Positions 1 through 6,249 of a DNA stretch of 8,585 nt are shown here, in pieces. Location: contig CALGNW010000090.1 of NCBI GenBank assembly GCA_937958345.1, forward strand, positions 1-8,585, in the 5' to 3' direction. The notes below the pieces were generated by a model. It ran no database searches, was not told the DNA's origin, and saw nothing but the letters and a program-made list of their open reading frames with translations. The first letter of the stretch is position 1, and every line of letters starts with the position of its first letter. A program made the translations under genes and the position numbers. The stretch is from an uncultured Neomegalonema sp. (GTDB lineage: Bacteria; Pseudomonadota; Alphaproteobacteria; Rhodobacterales; Rhodobacteraceae).

Positions 1-119
1 GCCATCGCAAGCCGCCACGCCAAAAGCAGCCCGACAATATAGGCCAGCGCATACCAGCGGATGCCAAAGCCGTTATATTCCAAGCCAAATACAAACGGAG
101 AGATGTCAGGAAAGGTCAT
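1..119 (-). CDS. lgt: Prolipoprotein diacylglyceryl transferase, N-terminal part (truncated by window edge)
   Basis: Lgt transfers diacylglycerol from phosphatidylglycerol to the lipobox cysteine of prolipoproteins in the inner membrane, the first step of lipoprotein maturation. Only the first 39 codons lie in the window. They read MTFPDISPFVFGLEYNGFGI, then RWYALAYIVGLLLAWRLAMA. The short N-terminal segment with a proline/phenylalanine pair, the G-x-RWYALAYIVG motif and the start of the first hydrophobic helix match my memory of the Lgt family N-terminus. The ATG at 119-117 is preceded by GGAG (129-126) with a 6-base spacer, which supports this start. The gene runs leftward off the window, so catalytic residues cannot be checked. 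No promoter is obvious upstream. Confidence 0.9.
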   Translation of the reverse strand, partial: MTFPDISPFVFGLEYNGFGIRWYALAYIVGLLLAWRLAM

Positions 120-421
120 TAGCGGCTCCGGATTTCGCAGCGACTAAGACCTGTTGTGGGGGGGTAGGTCAAGGGTTAGAGTATTGCGCGCGCTATGGGC
201 GGCGATACCCCGCAACAAGCTGAGCGCGCGGAGTATGAGGTTCTCAGCTAAGGGCGGAGACACGTGGTCTCGCAATGGTGAGGTGTCGTCTTCATGGCTC
301 GGCATTGCGTAGCAAACGCACCAAGCGGAGTCGTTTTTCTCACGCCTTCACTGCATGGTTCAGGGTCAGCATCGCTTTAGCATCGCCGCAGCATTCTCGC
401 CGGGACAGCACGGAAGCCTAA
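120..421. other. Gene-poor spacer upstream of lgt
   Basis: About 300 bases with no intact gene. It must contain the lgt promoter, but I cannot name convincing -35/-10 boxes. Visible items are a G-rich run near 155-165 and an 8-base inverted repeat, CGCGCGCT at 187-194 and AGCGCGCG at 223-230, with a 28-base spacer. A 16-codon ATG frame starts at 195 and a 48-codon plus-strand frame ends at 421. Neither has a convincing ribosome binding site or a recognisable composition, so I do not call them genes. Confidence 0.5.
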
Positions 422-550
422 TGGCGCGAAGATATCCGCCGCATGGACAATAAGGGCCGCTTTGGGAGAAACTGACGGGTGCTGCGCTTATGGCTCCGTT
501 ATCGCGTCATGGGCTGGTTACTGGCAGCGCGGGGCGGCTCGATCAAGTAA
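422..550 (+). pseudogene. Possible remnant of a small gene (broken coding-like fragment)
   Basis: This plus-strand frame reads WREDIRRMDNKGRFGRN, then a TGA stop, then RVLRLWLRYRVMGWLLAARG and SIK before TAA at 548-550. The frame is preceded by TAA at 419-421. The peptide text on both sides of the internal stop looks protein-like: a basic/acidic helix followed by a hydrophobic stretch. A shift of one base near the TGA would give GEKLTG and join them smoothly, as expected for a decayed gene tail. Its last bases overlap the 3' end of the opposite-strand gene ending at 543. I cannot assign a family, and chance remains a real alternative. Confidence 0.25.
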
Positions 551-1070
551 CGTGTTCATACGATGCGGCAGGATTCGACCGATAGCAAATCTGCTCTAGT
601 AATACCGACACGATGTGAAAATGACTGTTTGGTGCAACTTTAGAGCACGCTTGAATTAGATCAATGTAGGAGTGTTTAGATATAGAAATTCTATTACTTA
701 AGACGACCAGCTCAGCATCGGATCGTCGGATCGTCGCATTGTGCAACGCGTCAAAAGCTATGTGGAGTGCGACCATTGCGTTTTGGTGATTGCTAATTTG
801 CGGAATTTCATCTCCGACACGGTCTCTCGCAAACGGGTTCTTTACCGGCTGCTCTGATACAAAATAGCAGAGAAAATTGGCGGCCTTTTTAAATGGACTA
901 GCTTTAGTGCTTCCGCCTTGAGCAGGAAAATCGTGTCTCATGCCGCGCAAGATCGCGCCTATCTTGCCTTCATCAATGCTTAACGGAGGCATTTGGAAGC
1001 CTTCAGTAAACCCGTCAATCGACGCAAGAACATTAAGATAATCGTCGTTCTCATCGTCAGAATACAGCAT
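543..1070 (-). CDS. Hypothetical protein, 175 residues
   Basis: I do not recognise the family. The protein begins with an acidic stretch (MLYSDDENDD) and has no signal peptide or clear membrane segment, so it is probably cytosolic. The central part has SPFKKAANFLCYF followed by a helical region with NHQNAMVALHIAFDALHNA, and the C-terminal third has HSYIDLIQAC and VSVLLEQICYRSNP. I chose the ATG at 1070-1068 because GGAAG (1083-1079) lies 8 bases upstream. The open frame extends to a TTG at 1121-1119, but that codon sits in the loop of a terminator hairpin and has no usable ribosome binding site. The gene follows a 71-residue gene on the same strand but is insulated from it by that terminator. 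Composition is more A+T-rich than mutS, consistent with accessory or acquired DNA, though that is inference. Confidence 0.7.
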   Translation of the reverse strand: MLYSDDENDDYLNVLASIDGFTEGFQMPPLSIDEGKIGAILRGMRHDFPAQGGSTKASPFKKAANFLCYFVSEQPVKNPFARDRVGDEIPQISNHQNAMVALHIAFDALHNATIRRSDAELVVLSNRISISKHSYIDLIQACSKVAPNSHFHIVSVLLEQICYRSNPAASYEHVT

Positions 1071-1092
1071 AGCAAATACTTCCAAGCTTGCG

Positions 1093-1121
1093 TCTATATT
1101 GGCCAAAAAAAAGGCCTCCAA
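1093..1121 (-). promoter_or_regulatory. Candidate sigma-70-type promoter for the 175-residue gene
   Basis: On the minus strand, TTGGAG (1121-1116) and TATAGA (1098-1093) are separated by exactly 17 bases. Each matches the -35 and -10 consensus at four of six positions. Transcription would start near 1086, giving a short leader that contains the GGAAG site before the ATG at 1070. The -35 box lies in the loop and second arm of the terminator hairpin of the upstream gene, so the two elements overlap. Both matches are modest, and this is inference from spacing and position. Confidence 0.3.
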
Positions 1122-1132
1122 AGGAGGCCTTT
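1105..1132 (-). terminator. Intrinsic terminator of the 71-residue gene
   Basis: On the minus strand AAAGGCCTCC (1132-1123), a TTT loop (1122-1120) and GGAGGCCTTT (1119-1110) form a perfect 10-base stem. It is followed by more T residues, so the run of T spans 1112-1105. It begins 24 bases beyond the stop codon of the gene ending at 1157. Read on the plus strand the hairpin has only three T after it, so it should act on minus-strand transcripts. Confidence 0.88.
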
Positions 1133-1156
1133 ACAAACCGACTGCAACTTTCTCGC

Positions 1157-1372
1157 TTATTTCTGAAGCATGTCAACCAATTTTGATGCTGATTCTTTCG
1201 CGCTGCTATGGATATCTTCTAGCGTCCGATTCTCAAAAACGCCGGACGCGTTACAAGCAACGGCTTTCTCCGCTGGCTTGGGCATCGAGATAGACTCATC
1301 CGACCCCAAAGAGCGGTTTGCGCTCAATAGGTTATCGAAGATGATCGATCCTTTTTCAGGGACCATTTTCAT
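1157..1372 (-). CDS. Hypothetical small protein, 71 residues
   Basis: I do not recognise this protein. It starts MKMVPEKGSIIFDNLLSANR, continues through a serine/glutamate-rich middle (SLGSDESISMPKPAEKA) and ends in a likely helix (SSAKESASKLVDMLQK). No membrane segment or signal peptide is evident. The ATG at 1372-1370 is preferred because GGAGA (1382-1378) lies 5 bases upstream. An in-frame ATG at 1456 would add 28 residues but has no comparable site. A strong terminator lies just downstream, which supports this strand being the transcribed one. An opposite-strand frame at 1170-1493 overlaps it and lacks such signals. Function is unknown. Confidence 0.6.
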   Translation of the reverse strand: MKMVPEKGSIIFDNLLSANRSLGSDESISMPKPAEKAVACNASGVFENRTLEDIHSSAKESASKLVDMLQK

Positions 1373-1446
1373 GTTGCTCTCCAGAGTCAAATACAATGTA
1401 CAAACACCCCCTCCCATGGGAGATATTCGCAGTGTACCACATATTA

Positions 1447-1496
1447 TCGCGCCCATTAGGGCGAAAAACCGTTTAAATCAAGTAACTTTTTAAACG
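1447..1496 (-). promoter_or_regulatory. Inverted repeats and candidate promoter upstream of the 71-residue gene
   Basis: Two inverted repeats sit here. CGTTTAAA (1470-1477) pairs perfectly with TTTAAACG (1489-1496) across 11 bases. CGCCC and GGGCG flank ATTA between about 1450 and 1463. On the minus strand TTGATT (1481-1476) and TAATGG (1458-1453) are 17 bases apart and could be -35 and -10 boxes, although the -10 match is weak. If so, both repeats overlap the promoter and could be operator sites. The T-rich side of the 8-base repeat could instead be a weak minus-strand terminator. Confidence 0.3.
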
Positions 1497-1569
1497 ATTT
1501 GCCCGAATCTTTTGCAGTACGCTTCGTCTCATTTTAGAGCACATAGCAACTTCCGGTGCAAGTTCCAGA

Positions 1570-1770
1570 CTAAATGCAAGTTTTTATGGCGATACACCAC
1601 ACCTTCTCGCACAATAACGCGCGACCCCGCCCTGCGATTGACATAACGTGTCCTTTGGCGCGCAGTGTCCGCAAGCACTTTGCAACATTATCCTTGAGAA
1701 TTACGACCTGCTCGCTGTTTTCGGGCGCGTCGCCGCTTTCTTCCGTGATTTGATAGGCCGCATTCTACAT
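1570..1770 (-). pseudogene. Remnant of a small, possibly winged-helix-like gene with a stop at codon 2
   Basis: From an ATG at 1770-1768 the frame reads M, then TAG, then 64 open codons beginning NAAYQITEESGDAPENSEQ and including DNVAKCLRTLRAKGHV and SIAGRGRALLCEKV, ending at TAG 1572-1570. The pattern of a basic helix (AKCLRTLRAKG) followed by a short G-R-G-R strand resembles the recognition helix and wing of small DNA-binding proteins. The codon choice also looks like coding sequence. The only other in-frame ATG is late and would give a very short peptide. I infer a decayed gene whose second codon is now a stop. Chance, or initiation at a non-standard codon after the stop, are alternatives. 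Confidence 0.4.
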
Positions 1771-1776
1771 TGTGAG

Positions 1777-1798
1777 GTCCCGGATTTTCATCCGGGAC
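1777..1798. repeat. Perfect 9-base palindrome with 4-base loop
   Basis: GTCCCGGAT (1777-1785) and ATCCGGGAC (1790-1798) are perfect complements around TTTC. On a minus-strand transcript the loop reads GAAA, a GNRA tetraloop, which makes an unusually stable hairpin. It is the first of five palindromes between the decayed gene and mutS. No T-run follows on either strand, so it is not a standard terminator. Confidence 0.75.
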
Positions 1799-1817
1799 GG
1801 AGTGCCTCTTGAAAAAT

Positions 1818-1838
1818 GGGAGCAGCTTTAGCTGCGAC
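1818..1838. repeat. REP-like palindromic element
   Basis: GGGAGCAGCTTTAGCTGCGAC has the layout of bacterial repetitive extragenic palindromes: a GGGAGC head followed by GCAGCT (1822-1827) and AGCTGC (1830-1835) around TT, and then GAC. From memory, REP units of Pseudomonas and Xanthomonas share the GGGAGCGG...CCGCGA shape. Elements of that kind are mobilised by REP-associated tyrosine transposases (RAYTs). Assignment here is by resemblance only. Confidence 0.45.
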
Positions 1839-1840
1839 AC

Positions 1841-1890
1841 GCGTCTGCCTGCCCCGGCAGGCGCGTCAAGCGCACCTGCCAGTCAGACGC
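1841..1890. repeat. Compound imperfect inverted repeat next to the REP-like unit
   Basis: The left arm (from 1841) and the reverse complement of the right arm (1871-1890) both begin GCGTCTG. They then follow the same order, CTG and GCAGG-GCG, with one insertion of about five bases and single mismatches. Within the left arm GCCTGCC (1847-1853) and GGCAGGC (1856-1862) form their own hairpin. The result is a nested, cruciform-like structure directly beside the REP-like element. The pair resembles a composite palindrome unit rather than a terminator, since no T-run follows. Confidence 0.55.
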
Positions 1891-1933
1891 TTATTTCTAT
1901 CTGGAGGAGCTAGCGTTTTTTGTCTTTAGAAGA

Positions 1934-1952
1934 CCCCGCATCGAGTGCGGGG
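1934..1952. repeat. Perfect 7-base palindrome (CCCCGCA/TGCGGGG)
   Basis: CCCCGCA (1934-1940), loop TCGAG and TGCGGGG (1946-1952) form a G+C-rich hairpin. Sequences of this type are, from memory, scattered between genes in sphingomonad genomes. There is no T-run on either side, so I do not call it a terminator. Confidence 0.65.
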
Positions 1953-1985
1953 CAGCAGGTTATGAATGCCAATGTCGAGCACAAG

Positions 1986-2005
1986 ATTCCCTCTTTCAAG
2001 GGAAT
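1986..2005. repeat. Palindrome ATTCCCT/AGGGAAT
   Basis: ATTCCCT (1986-1992) pairs with AGGGAAT (1999-2005) across CTTTCA. On the minus strand an extra T-G pair closes the loop to GAAA, the same tetraloop as in the palindrome at 1777. It resembles the common alphaproteobacterial intergenic palindrome with ATTCCC and GGGAAT arms. It is the hairpin nearest the mutS stop codon, about 130 bases downstream of it on the transcript. Confidence 0.65.
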
Positions 2006-2136
2006 GACAGCGTATTGTGGGGCAGCGTGAGTTAGGGGCGTGCCGCTTTGGCTGGCGTATTGGGTCTATTTTTGGACTTTAGCTGAAAGCAGCGCGCGAT
2101 GCAAACAAAATAAGAACATTTTTCGAGCGCGCGGTA

Positions 2137-4791
2137 TCACGCTGGGGTTTTTGTTAATCCTTTCAAACGGTACAGCGCGTCGAGGGCGTCTTTGGGGGTG
2201 AGGGCGTCGGGGTCGATTTCTGCTAGGGCTTGTTCGGCGGGGGACGGGCCTTTTTCGGTCTCGGCCTGTATCGCCGTTGCCGCAAAGAGGGGCAGGTCAT
2301 CGATGAGGGCGCGGATGCGGGCTTCGCCGCCCTTGGCATCGCCCTTTTCAAGCCGCTCCAGCACCTCGCGCGCCCGTGCGACGACCGAGGGGGGCAGGCC
2401 CGCCTTGCGCGCCACTTGCACACCGTAACTGCGCGTCGCCGCACCGGGTTCGACCTCGTGCAAAAAGACGATATCGCCCTCGTATTCGGCGACCTTCATG
2501 GCGGCGTTCTTTGTGCCATCAAGCCGCGCGGCGAGCTCGGTCAACTCGTGGTAATGGGTGGCAAACAGCCCCCTGCATTTGTTCACATCATGCAGGTGCT
2601 CGACGGTCGCCCACGCGATGCTGAGCCCGTCAAAGGTCGCGGTTCCACGCCCAATCTCGTCAAGGATCACCAACGCGCGTTCGCCCGATTGGTTGAGGAT
2701 CGCCGCCGTCTCGACCATTTCGACCATGAAGGTCGAGCGCCCACGCGCAAGGTCATCGGACGCGCCAACGCGGCTGAACAGGCAATCGACCACACCGATA
2801 TGCGCCGCACGCGCTGGCACGAATGCGCCCATCTGTGCCAGCACCGCGATCAGAGCGTTCTGGCGCAGAAACGTCGATTTACCCGCCATGTTCGGGCCGG
2901 TCAGCAGCCAGAGCCGTTCGTCCGACAGATCGCAGTCATTGGCGACAAAAGGCGCGCCCGACGCCTTGAGCGCCGCCTCGACCACCGGATGCCGCGCGCC
3001 CTCGATGGCAAAAGCGAGGCTGTTATCGACCCGAGGTCGCACCCAGCCCTCATCCGCCGCCAGTTCGGCCAGCGCCGCCGTCACGTCCAGCACCGCCAGC
3101 GCCTCTGCCGCCGACGAGATCGCCGCAGCGCGTTCCAGAACCGCCGCGCGCAACTGCTCGAACAGCGCCAGCTCGGCCTCGACCGCCTGCGCCCCCGCGC
3201 GCGCGATGCGCCCGTCGAGATCGGCCAGCTCTCCGGTGGTGTAGCGCACCGCGCTGGCGAGGGTCTGGCGATGGATGAACTGCGCGTCCGTCATTTTGTC
3301 GGCATGGCTCGGCGGGACTTCGATGAAATAGCCCAAGACGCCGTTGAATTTGATTTTCAGCGCGTTGATGCCGCTGTCGGTCTTGAGCCGCGCCTCCATG
3401 TCGCGGACGACCTTGCGGCTGTCGTCCCGCAGGCTGCGCATTTCGTCCAGCGGCGCATTCCAGCCCGCCGCGATGAACCCGCCCTCGCGCGCCAGCATCG
3501 GCAGGTCGGGGCCGAGCGCGCCGGTCAGACGATCCGTCAGCGCCTCGTGCCCTTGAAGGGCGGCGCCAGCCTGTTTAATCTCGGCGGGCAGGTCGTCGCG
3601 TTGCGCCAGCCGACGGGAGAGGGTTGCAGCCGCCGACAAACCGTCCCGCATCGCCGACAGATCGCGCGGTCCTCCACGCCCCAGCGACAGGCGTGAAAGG
3701 GCGCGGGCGATGTCCGGCGCCGATTTAAGAGTTTTGCTGCAGTTTTCCGTCAGATTTACGTCATCCCGCAGGCAGGCGATTGCATCCTGTCGCATGACAA
3801 TCGACGCCACATCCGTCAGCGGTGATGCCAGCCGGGACGCCAGCAATCTCGCGCCCGCTCCGGTCACCGTCCGGTCAATCGTGGCGAGCAAAGATCCGTT
3901 GCGCTCGCCTGCAAGTGTCTTTGACAGCTCCAGATTTCGCCGGGTCGCGGCATCAATCCGCATCGAAGAGCCGGGATTCTCGCGGCGGGGCGGCCTGATA
4001 TGCGGCAAAGCGCCCTTTTGCGTGATCGCGATATAATCAACCAGCGCACCCAGCGCCGACAGCTCGGCCCGACCGAACGCGCCGTAAGCATCGAGCGAGC
4101 CGACCTTGAAAAGGTCGCAAATCCGGCGCTCGGCAGAGGCGCTGTCAAAACTGGCTGCACTAAGCGGGGTCGCTTGCGCGATTTCCTCAAACGCCGACAG
4201 TAAGTCGTTGTCCTCGAATGCCTTTTCGGAAACCAGAATTTCCGACGGCCCAATCCGCGCCAAGTCAGCCCCCAGTGCAGCACCGACCTGCGAAACCGCA
4301 AACTCGCCCGAAGATATATCCAGCCAGCCCAATGCACGCTCACCGCGCACTTCGGCATAGGCAGCCAGATAGTTGTGCGCACGCGCGTCCAGCAATGTGT
4401 CTTCGGTCAGCGTGCCGGGTGTCACCACACGAACCACGTCGCGGCGGACCACCGATTTCGATCCGCGCTTCTTCGCCTCAGCCGGGGACTCCATCTGGTC
4501 GCAGATGGCAACGGTGAACCCCTTTCGGGTTAGCTGTGCGAGATAGCCCTCGGCGGAATGGGCCGGAACGCCGCACATCGCAATGTCTTCGCCGCGATGC
4601 TTGCCGCGTTTCGTCAGCGCAATATCGAGCGCCGCCGCCGCCTTGACGGCATCGTCGAAAAACAACTCGTAGAAATCTCCCATACGAAAAAACAACAGCG
4701 CCGTGGGGTGCTGTTCCTTCACAGTGAAGTACTGCTGCATCGACGGAGTGATTTTCTCGTCCGCGGCGGGCTTGGGTGTGGCGGCGTTCAT
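2137..4791 (-). CDS. mutS: DNA mismatch repair protein MutS
   Basis: MutS recognises base mismatches and small loops in DNA, then acts with MutL as an ATP-driven clamp to start repair. The 884 residues match the usual family length. In order: the mismatch-binding domain (about 18-130) with the F-Y-E wedge motif in GDFYELF (F40, E42), the connector, lever and clamp domains (about 140-600), and the ATPase domain. The ATPase shows Walker A GPNMAGKST (632-640), signature STFMVEM (686-692), Walker B VILDE (D711, E712) and THYHEL (745-750). Near the C-terminus DLPLF (832-836) resembles a sliding-clamp binding motif, followed by a short helix typical of the oligomerisation tail. The ATG at 4791 gives the expected N-terminal extension but has no clear Shine-Dalgarno site. 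The gene is 45 bases downstream of the EAL gene, so co-transcription is possible. No defect is seen. Confidence 0.98.
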   Translation of the reverse strand: MNAATPKPAADEKITPSMQQYFTVKEQHPTALLFFRMGDFYELFFDDAVKAAAALDIALTKRGKHRGEDIAMCGVPAHSAEGYLAQLTRKGFTVAICDQMESPAEAKKRGSKSVVRRDVVRVVTPGTLTEDTLLDARAHNYLAAYAEVRGERALGWLDISSGEFAVSQVGAALGADLARIGPSEILVSEKAFEDNDLLSAFEEIAQATPLSAASFDSASAERRICDLFKVGSLDAYGAFGRAELSALGALVDYIAITQKGALPHIRPPRRENPGSSMRIDAATRRNLELSKTLAGERNGSLLATIDRTVTGAGARLLASRLASPLTDVASIVMRQDAIACLRDDVNLTENCSKTLKSAPDIARALSRLSLGRGGPRDLSAMRDGLSAAATLSRRLAQRDDLPAEIKQAGAALQGHEALTDRLTGALGPDLPMLAREGGFIAAGWNAPLDEMRSLRDDSRKVVRDMEARLKTDSGINALKIKFNGVLGYFIEVPPSHADKMTDAQFIHRQTLASAVRYTTGELADLDGRIARAGAQAVEAELALFEQLRAAVLERAAAISSAAEALAVLDVTAALAELAADEGWVRPRVDNSLAFAIEGARHPVVEAALKASGAPFVANDCDLSDERLWLLTGPNMAGKSTFLRQNALIAVLAQMGAFVPARAAHIGVVDCLFSRVGASDDLARGRSTFMVEMVETAAILNQSGERALVILDEIGRGTATFDGLSIAWATVEHLHDVNKCRGLFATHYHELTELAARLDGTKNAAMKVAEYEGDIVFLHEVEPGAATRSYGVQVARKAGLPPSVVARAREVLERLEKGDAKGGEARIRALIDDLPLFAATAIQAETEKGPSPAEQALAEIDPDALTPKDALDALYRLKGLTKTPA

Positions 4792-4836
4792 AAGGGCGGA
4801 CCGTAGAAACCTCGACGCCCCGCGGCAAGGACTTGG

Positions 4837-6249
4837 TCAGGCCACGGCGCTGCAGCGGGTCGCGTTATACCAATCACGAAAGACCGGTTCCGCCAGCGGT
4901 TTGCTCATAAAATAGCCCTGACCCTCGTCGCAGCCCCAGTCCGCGAGGGCGTTATACGATGCTTCGTTCTCTACCCCTTCGGCAACGACTGCAAATCCAA
5001 GCGTTTGGCCCAGATCGATAATCGTGGGAACGATCTTTCTGTTTTTCTCGTCCCGGTCGAGGGTGAGAATAAAACTCTTGTCGATTTTCAAAGCGTCCGC
5101 AGGGATCGAACGAAGGTAGAGCATGTTCGAATAACCGCTTCCGAAATCATCAATGGCAACGCGCACGCCCTCGTCCCGCAGCCGTGAAAGCTGTGCCAGC
5201 GTGAGTTCGCTATCCATCGTCTGAGCACTTTCCGTGAATTCAATCTCCATCATCTCCGGCCCGACGCCCTGTTCACGGCACGTCTCCAGCACAAAGTCAG
5301 CAAAGTCCGGTTCGGCGAGATTGATTGGCGAGACATTCAACGAGATCCTTGCGTCGATGCCCTCCCGATGCCAAGCCGCGCGATGGATCACCCCTTGCCT
5401 GAAAACCCAGCGGGTAAGCGGGGTTATGACTGCCGTTGCCTCGGCGAGAGCGATGAATTCAACAGGTGATATTGACCCTAAGTTCGGATGCGCCCACCTC
5501 GTCAGACCTTCGACTCCGCAGCATCTGCCTGTCCGCAAATCAATTTTTGGCTGATAATGAAGCGAAAACTGTGCGGCTGCTATCTCGTCCGGGGCATCCA
5601 TCAAACGACCTAGATCCGCAAGTAGCCGAAAAGACCGAAAGTGAGCCTGATCAGACGTCTGATCGTACCACGACCAGTTTCTGCACCGGCTACGGCTGTC
5701 TTCTGCTGCGACGAATGCCCCCCGGAGAGCTTCGCAGGCATCAAATACCCCAGCATCGGCGCGATTGAGACCGACGGCAATCTGATTTCTGACCGGGATA
5801 CCATTGCACATCAATGGTCGGCTGAAAGCCTCTTCTAGGAGCCTGATAATTGAAGGAGGTTCAGTGTCGTCTTTCAGTTCCACCACGAAGGCAAAGCTTT
5901 TGAGCCCGACATGGTAGAGTCGGATGTCGTGCGGAAGGGCGGCATTCAACCGGTTCGCGCCCAATCTAACCACTTCTTCGGAAAACCCATGACCGAGTGC
6001 TCTGACCATGCTGCCGAAATGTTCGGCTGATGATAGCGTCAGCAGAACAACAGCGTAGTGGTCATCAATGGTGTTTTCCGAGACCCCGAACCCGAAATCG
6101 TCAATAAACTGGCGTCGGTTCCACAGGCCGGAGATCGGATTTATCCTGCCAAGATGCTGAATCGCTTCCGTTGCTGCAAACTCGACGTCGGATTCCATCT
6201 CACGACTGGTTTTCGACCATTCAATTTGCTGGATATTGCTGTGCGCCAT
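4837..6249 (-). CDS. EAL-domain c-di-GMP phosphodiesterase with degenerate GGDEF domain
   Basis: EAL enzymes cut cyclic di-GMP to pGpG and lower this second messenger, which controls biofilm and motility. The 470-residue protein has no membrane segment or sensor domain that I can see. Residues about 35-200 look like a GGDEF domain (SGLWNRRQFIDDF), but the active-site loop reads GLKSF (115-119) instead of GGDEF, so cyclase activity should be lost. Residues about 215-465 are an EAL domain with the key residues present: EGL (E247), N305 in SLNVSP, E340 in FTES, DD at 367-368 in IDDFGSG, K388 in LKIDK, E424 in AEGVE and Q444 in QGYFMSKPL. A working phosphodiesterase is expected. I chose the ATG at 6249 with GAGG about 10 bases upstream; an in-frame TTG at 6297 has weaker support. 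It precedes mutS by 45 bases on the same strand. Confidence 0.92.
   Translation of the reverse strand: MAHSNIQQIEWSKTSREMESDVEFAATEAIQHLGRINPISGLWNRRQFIDDFGFGVSENTIDDHYAVVLLTLSSAEHFGSMVRALGHGFSEEVVRLGANRLNAALPHDIRLYHVGLKSFAFVVELKDDTEPPSIIRLLEEAFSRPLMCNGIPVRNQIAVGLNRADAGVFDACEALRGAFVAAEDSRSRCRNWSWYDQTSDQAHFRSFRLLADLGRLMDAPDEIAAAQFSLHYQPKIDLRTGRCCGVEGLTRWAHPNLGSISPVEFIALAEATAVITPLTRWVFRQGVIHRAAWHREGIDARISLNVSPINLAEPDFADFVLETCREQGVGPEMMEIEFTESAQTMDSELTLAQLSRLRDEGVRVAIDDFGSGYSNMLYLRSIPADALKIDKSFILTLDRDEKNRKIVPTIIDLGQTLGFAVVAEGVENEASYNALADWGCDEGQGYFMSKPLAEPVFRDWYNATRCSAVA

Noticed and set aside
274..421. 48-codon plus-strand frame
   Set aside because: It has low-complexity, arginine- and serine-rich text, no convincing ribosome binding site and no recognisable motif.
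1071..1121. Longer N-terminus for the 175-residue protein from TTG at 1121
   Set aside because: The start would sit in a terminator loop, with no proper ribosome binding site and an in-frame TAA just upstream. The ATG at 1070 has GGAAG at good spacing.
1170..1493. Plus-strand 107-codon frame opposite the 71-residue gene
   Set aside because: The minus strand has a ribosome binding site and a matching terminator. The plus frame has neither and runs through the promoter-like repeats.
2091..2133. AGCGCGCG twice (2091-2098 and 2126-2133) after mutS as a possible terminator or repeat
   Set aside because: GCGCGC is its own reverse complement and common in high-G+C DNA. The loop is long and no T-run follows on the minus strand in the right place.
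2230..3696. Long plus-strand open frame (488 codons) opposite mutS
   Set aside because: It lies antisense to the clear MutS frame. Its arginine-rich composition is what a high-G+C gene gives on the opposite strand, and no family motif appears.
3864..4382. Minus-strand open frame overlapping mutS in another frame, with other short frames inside mutS
   Set aside because: They are out-of-frame readings of the same MutS codons, rich in arginine and serine, with no start signals.
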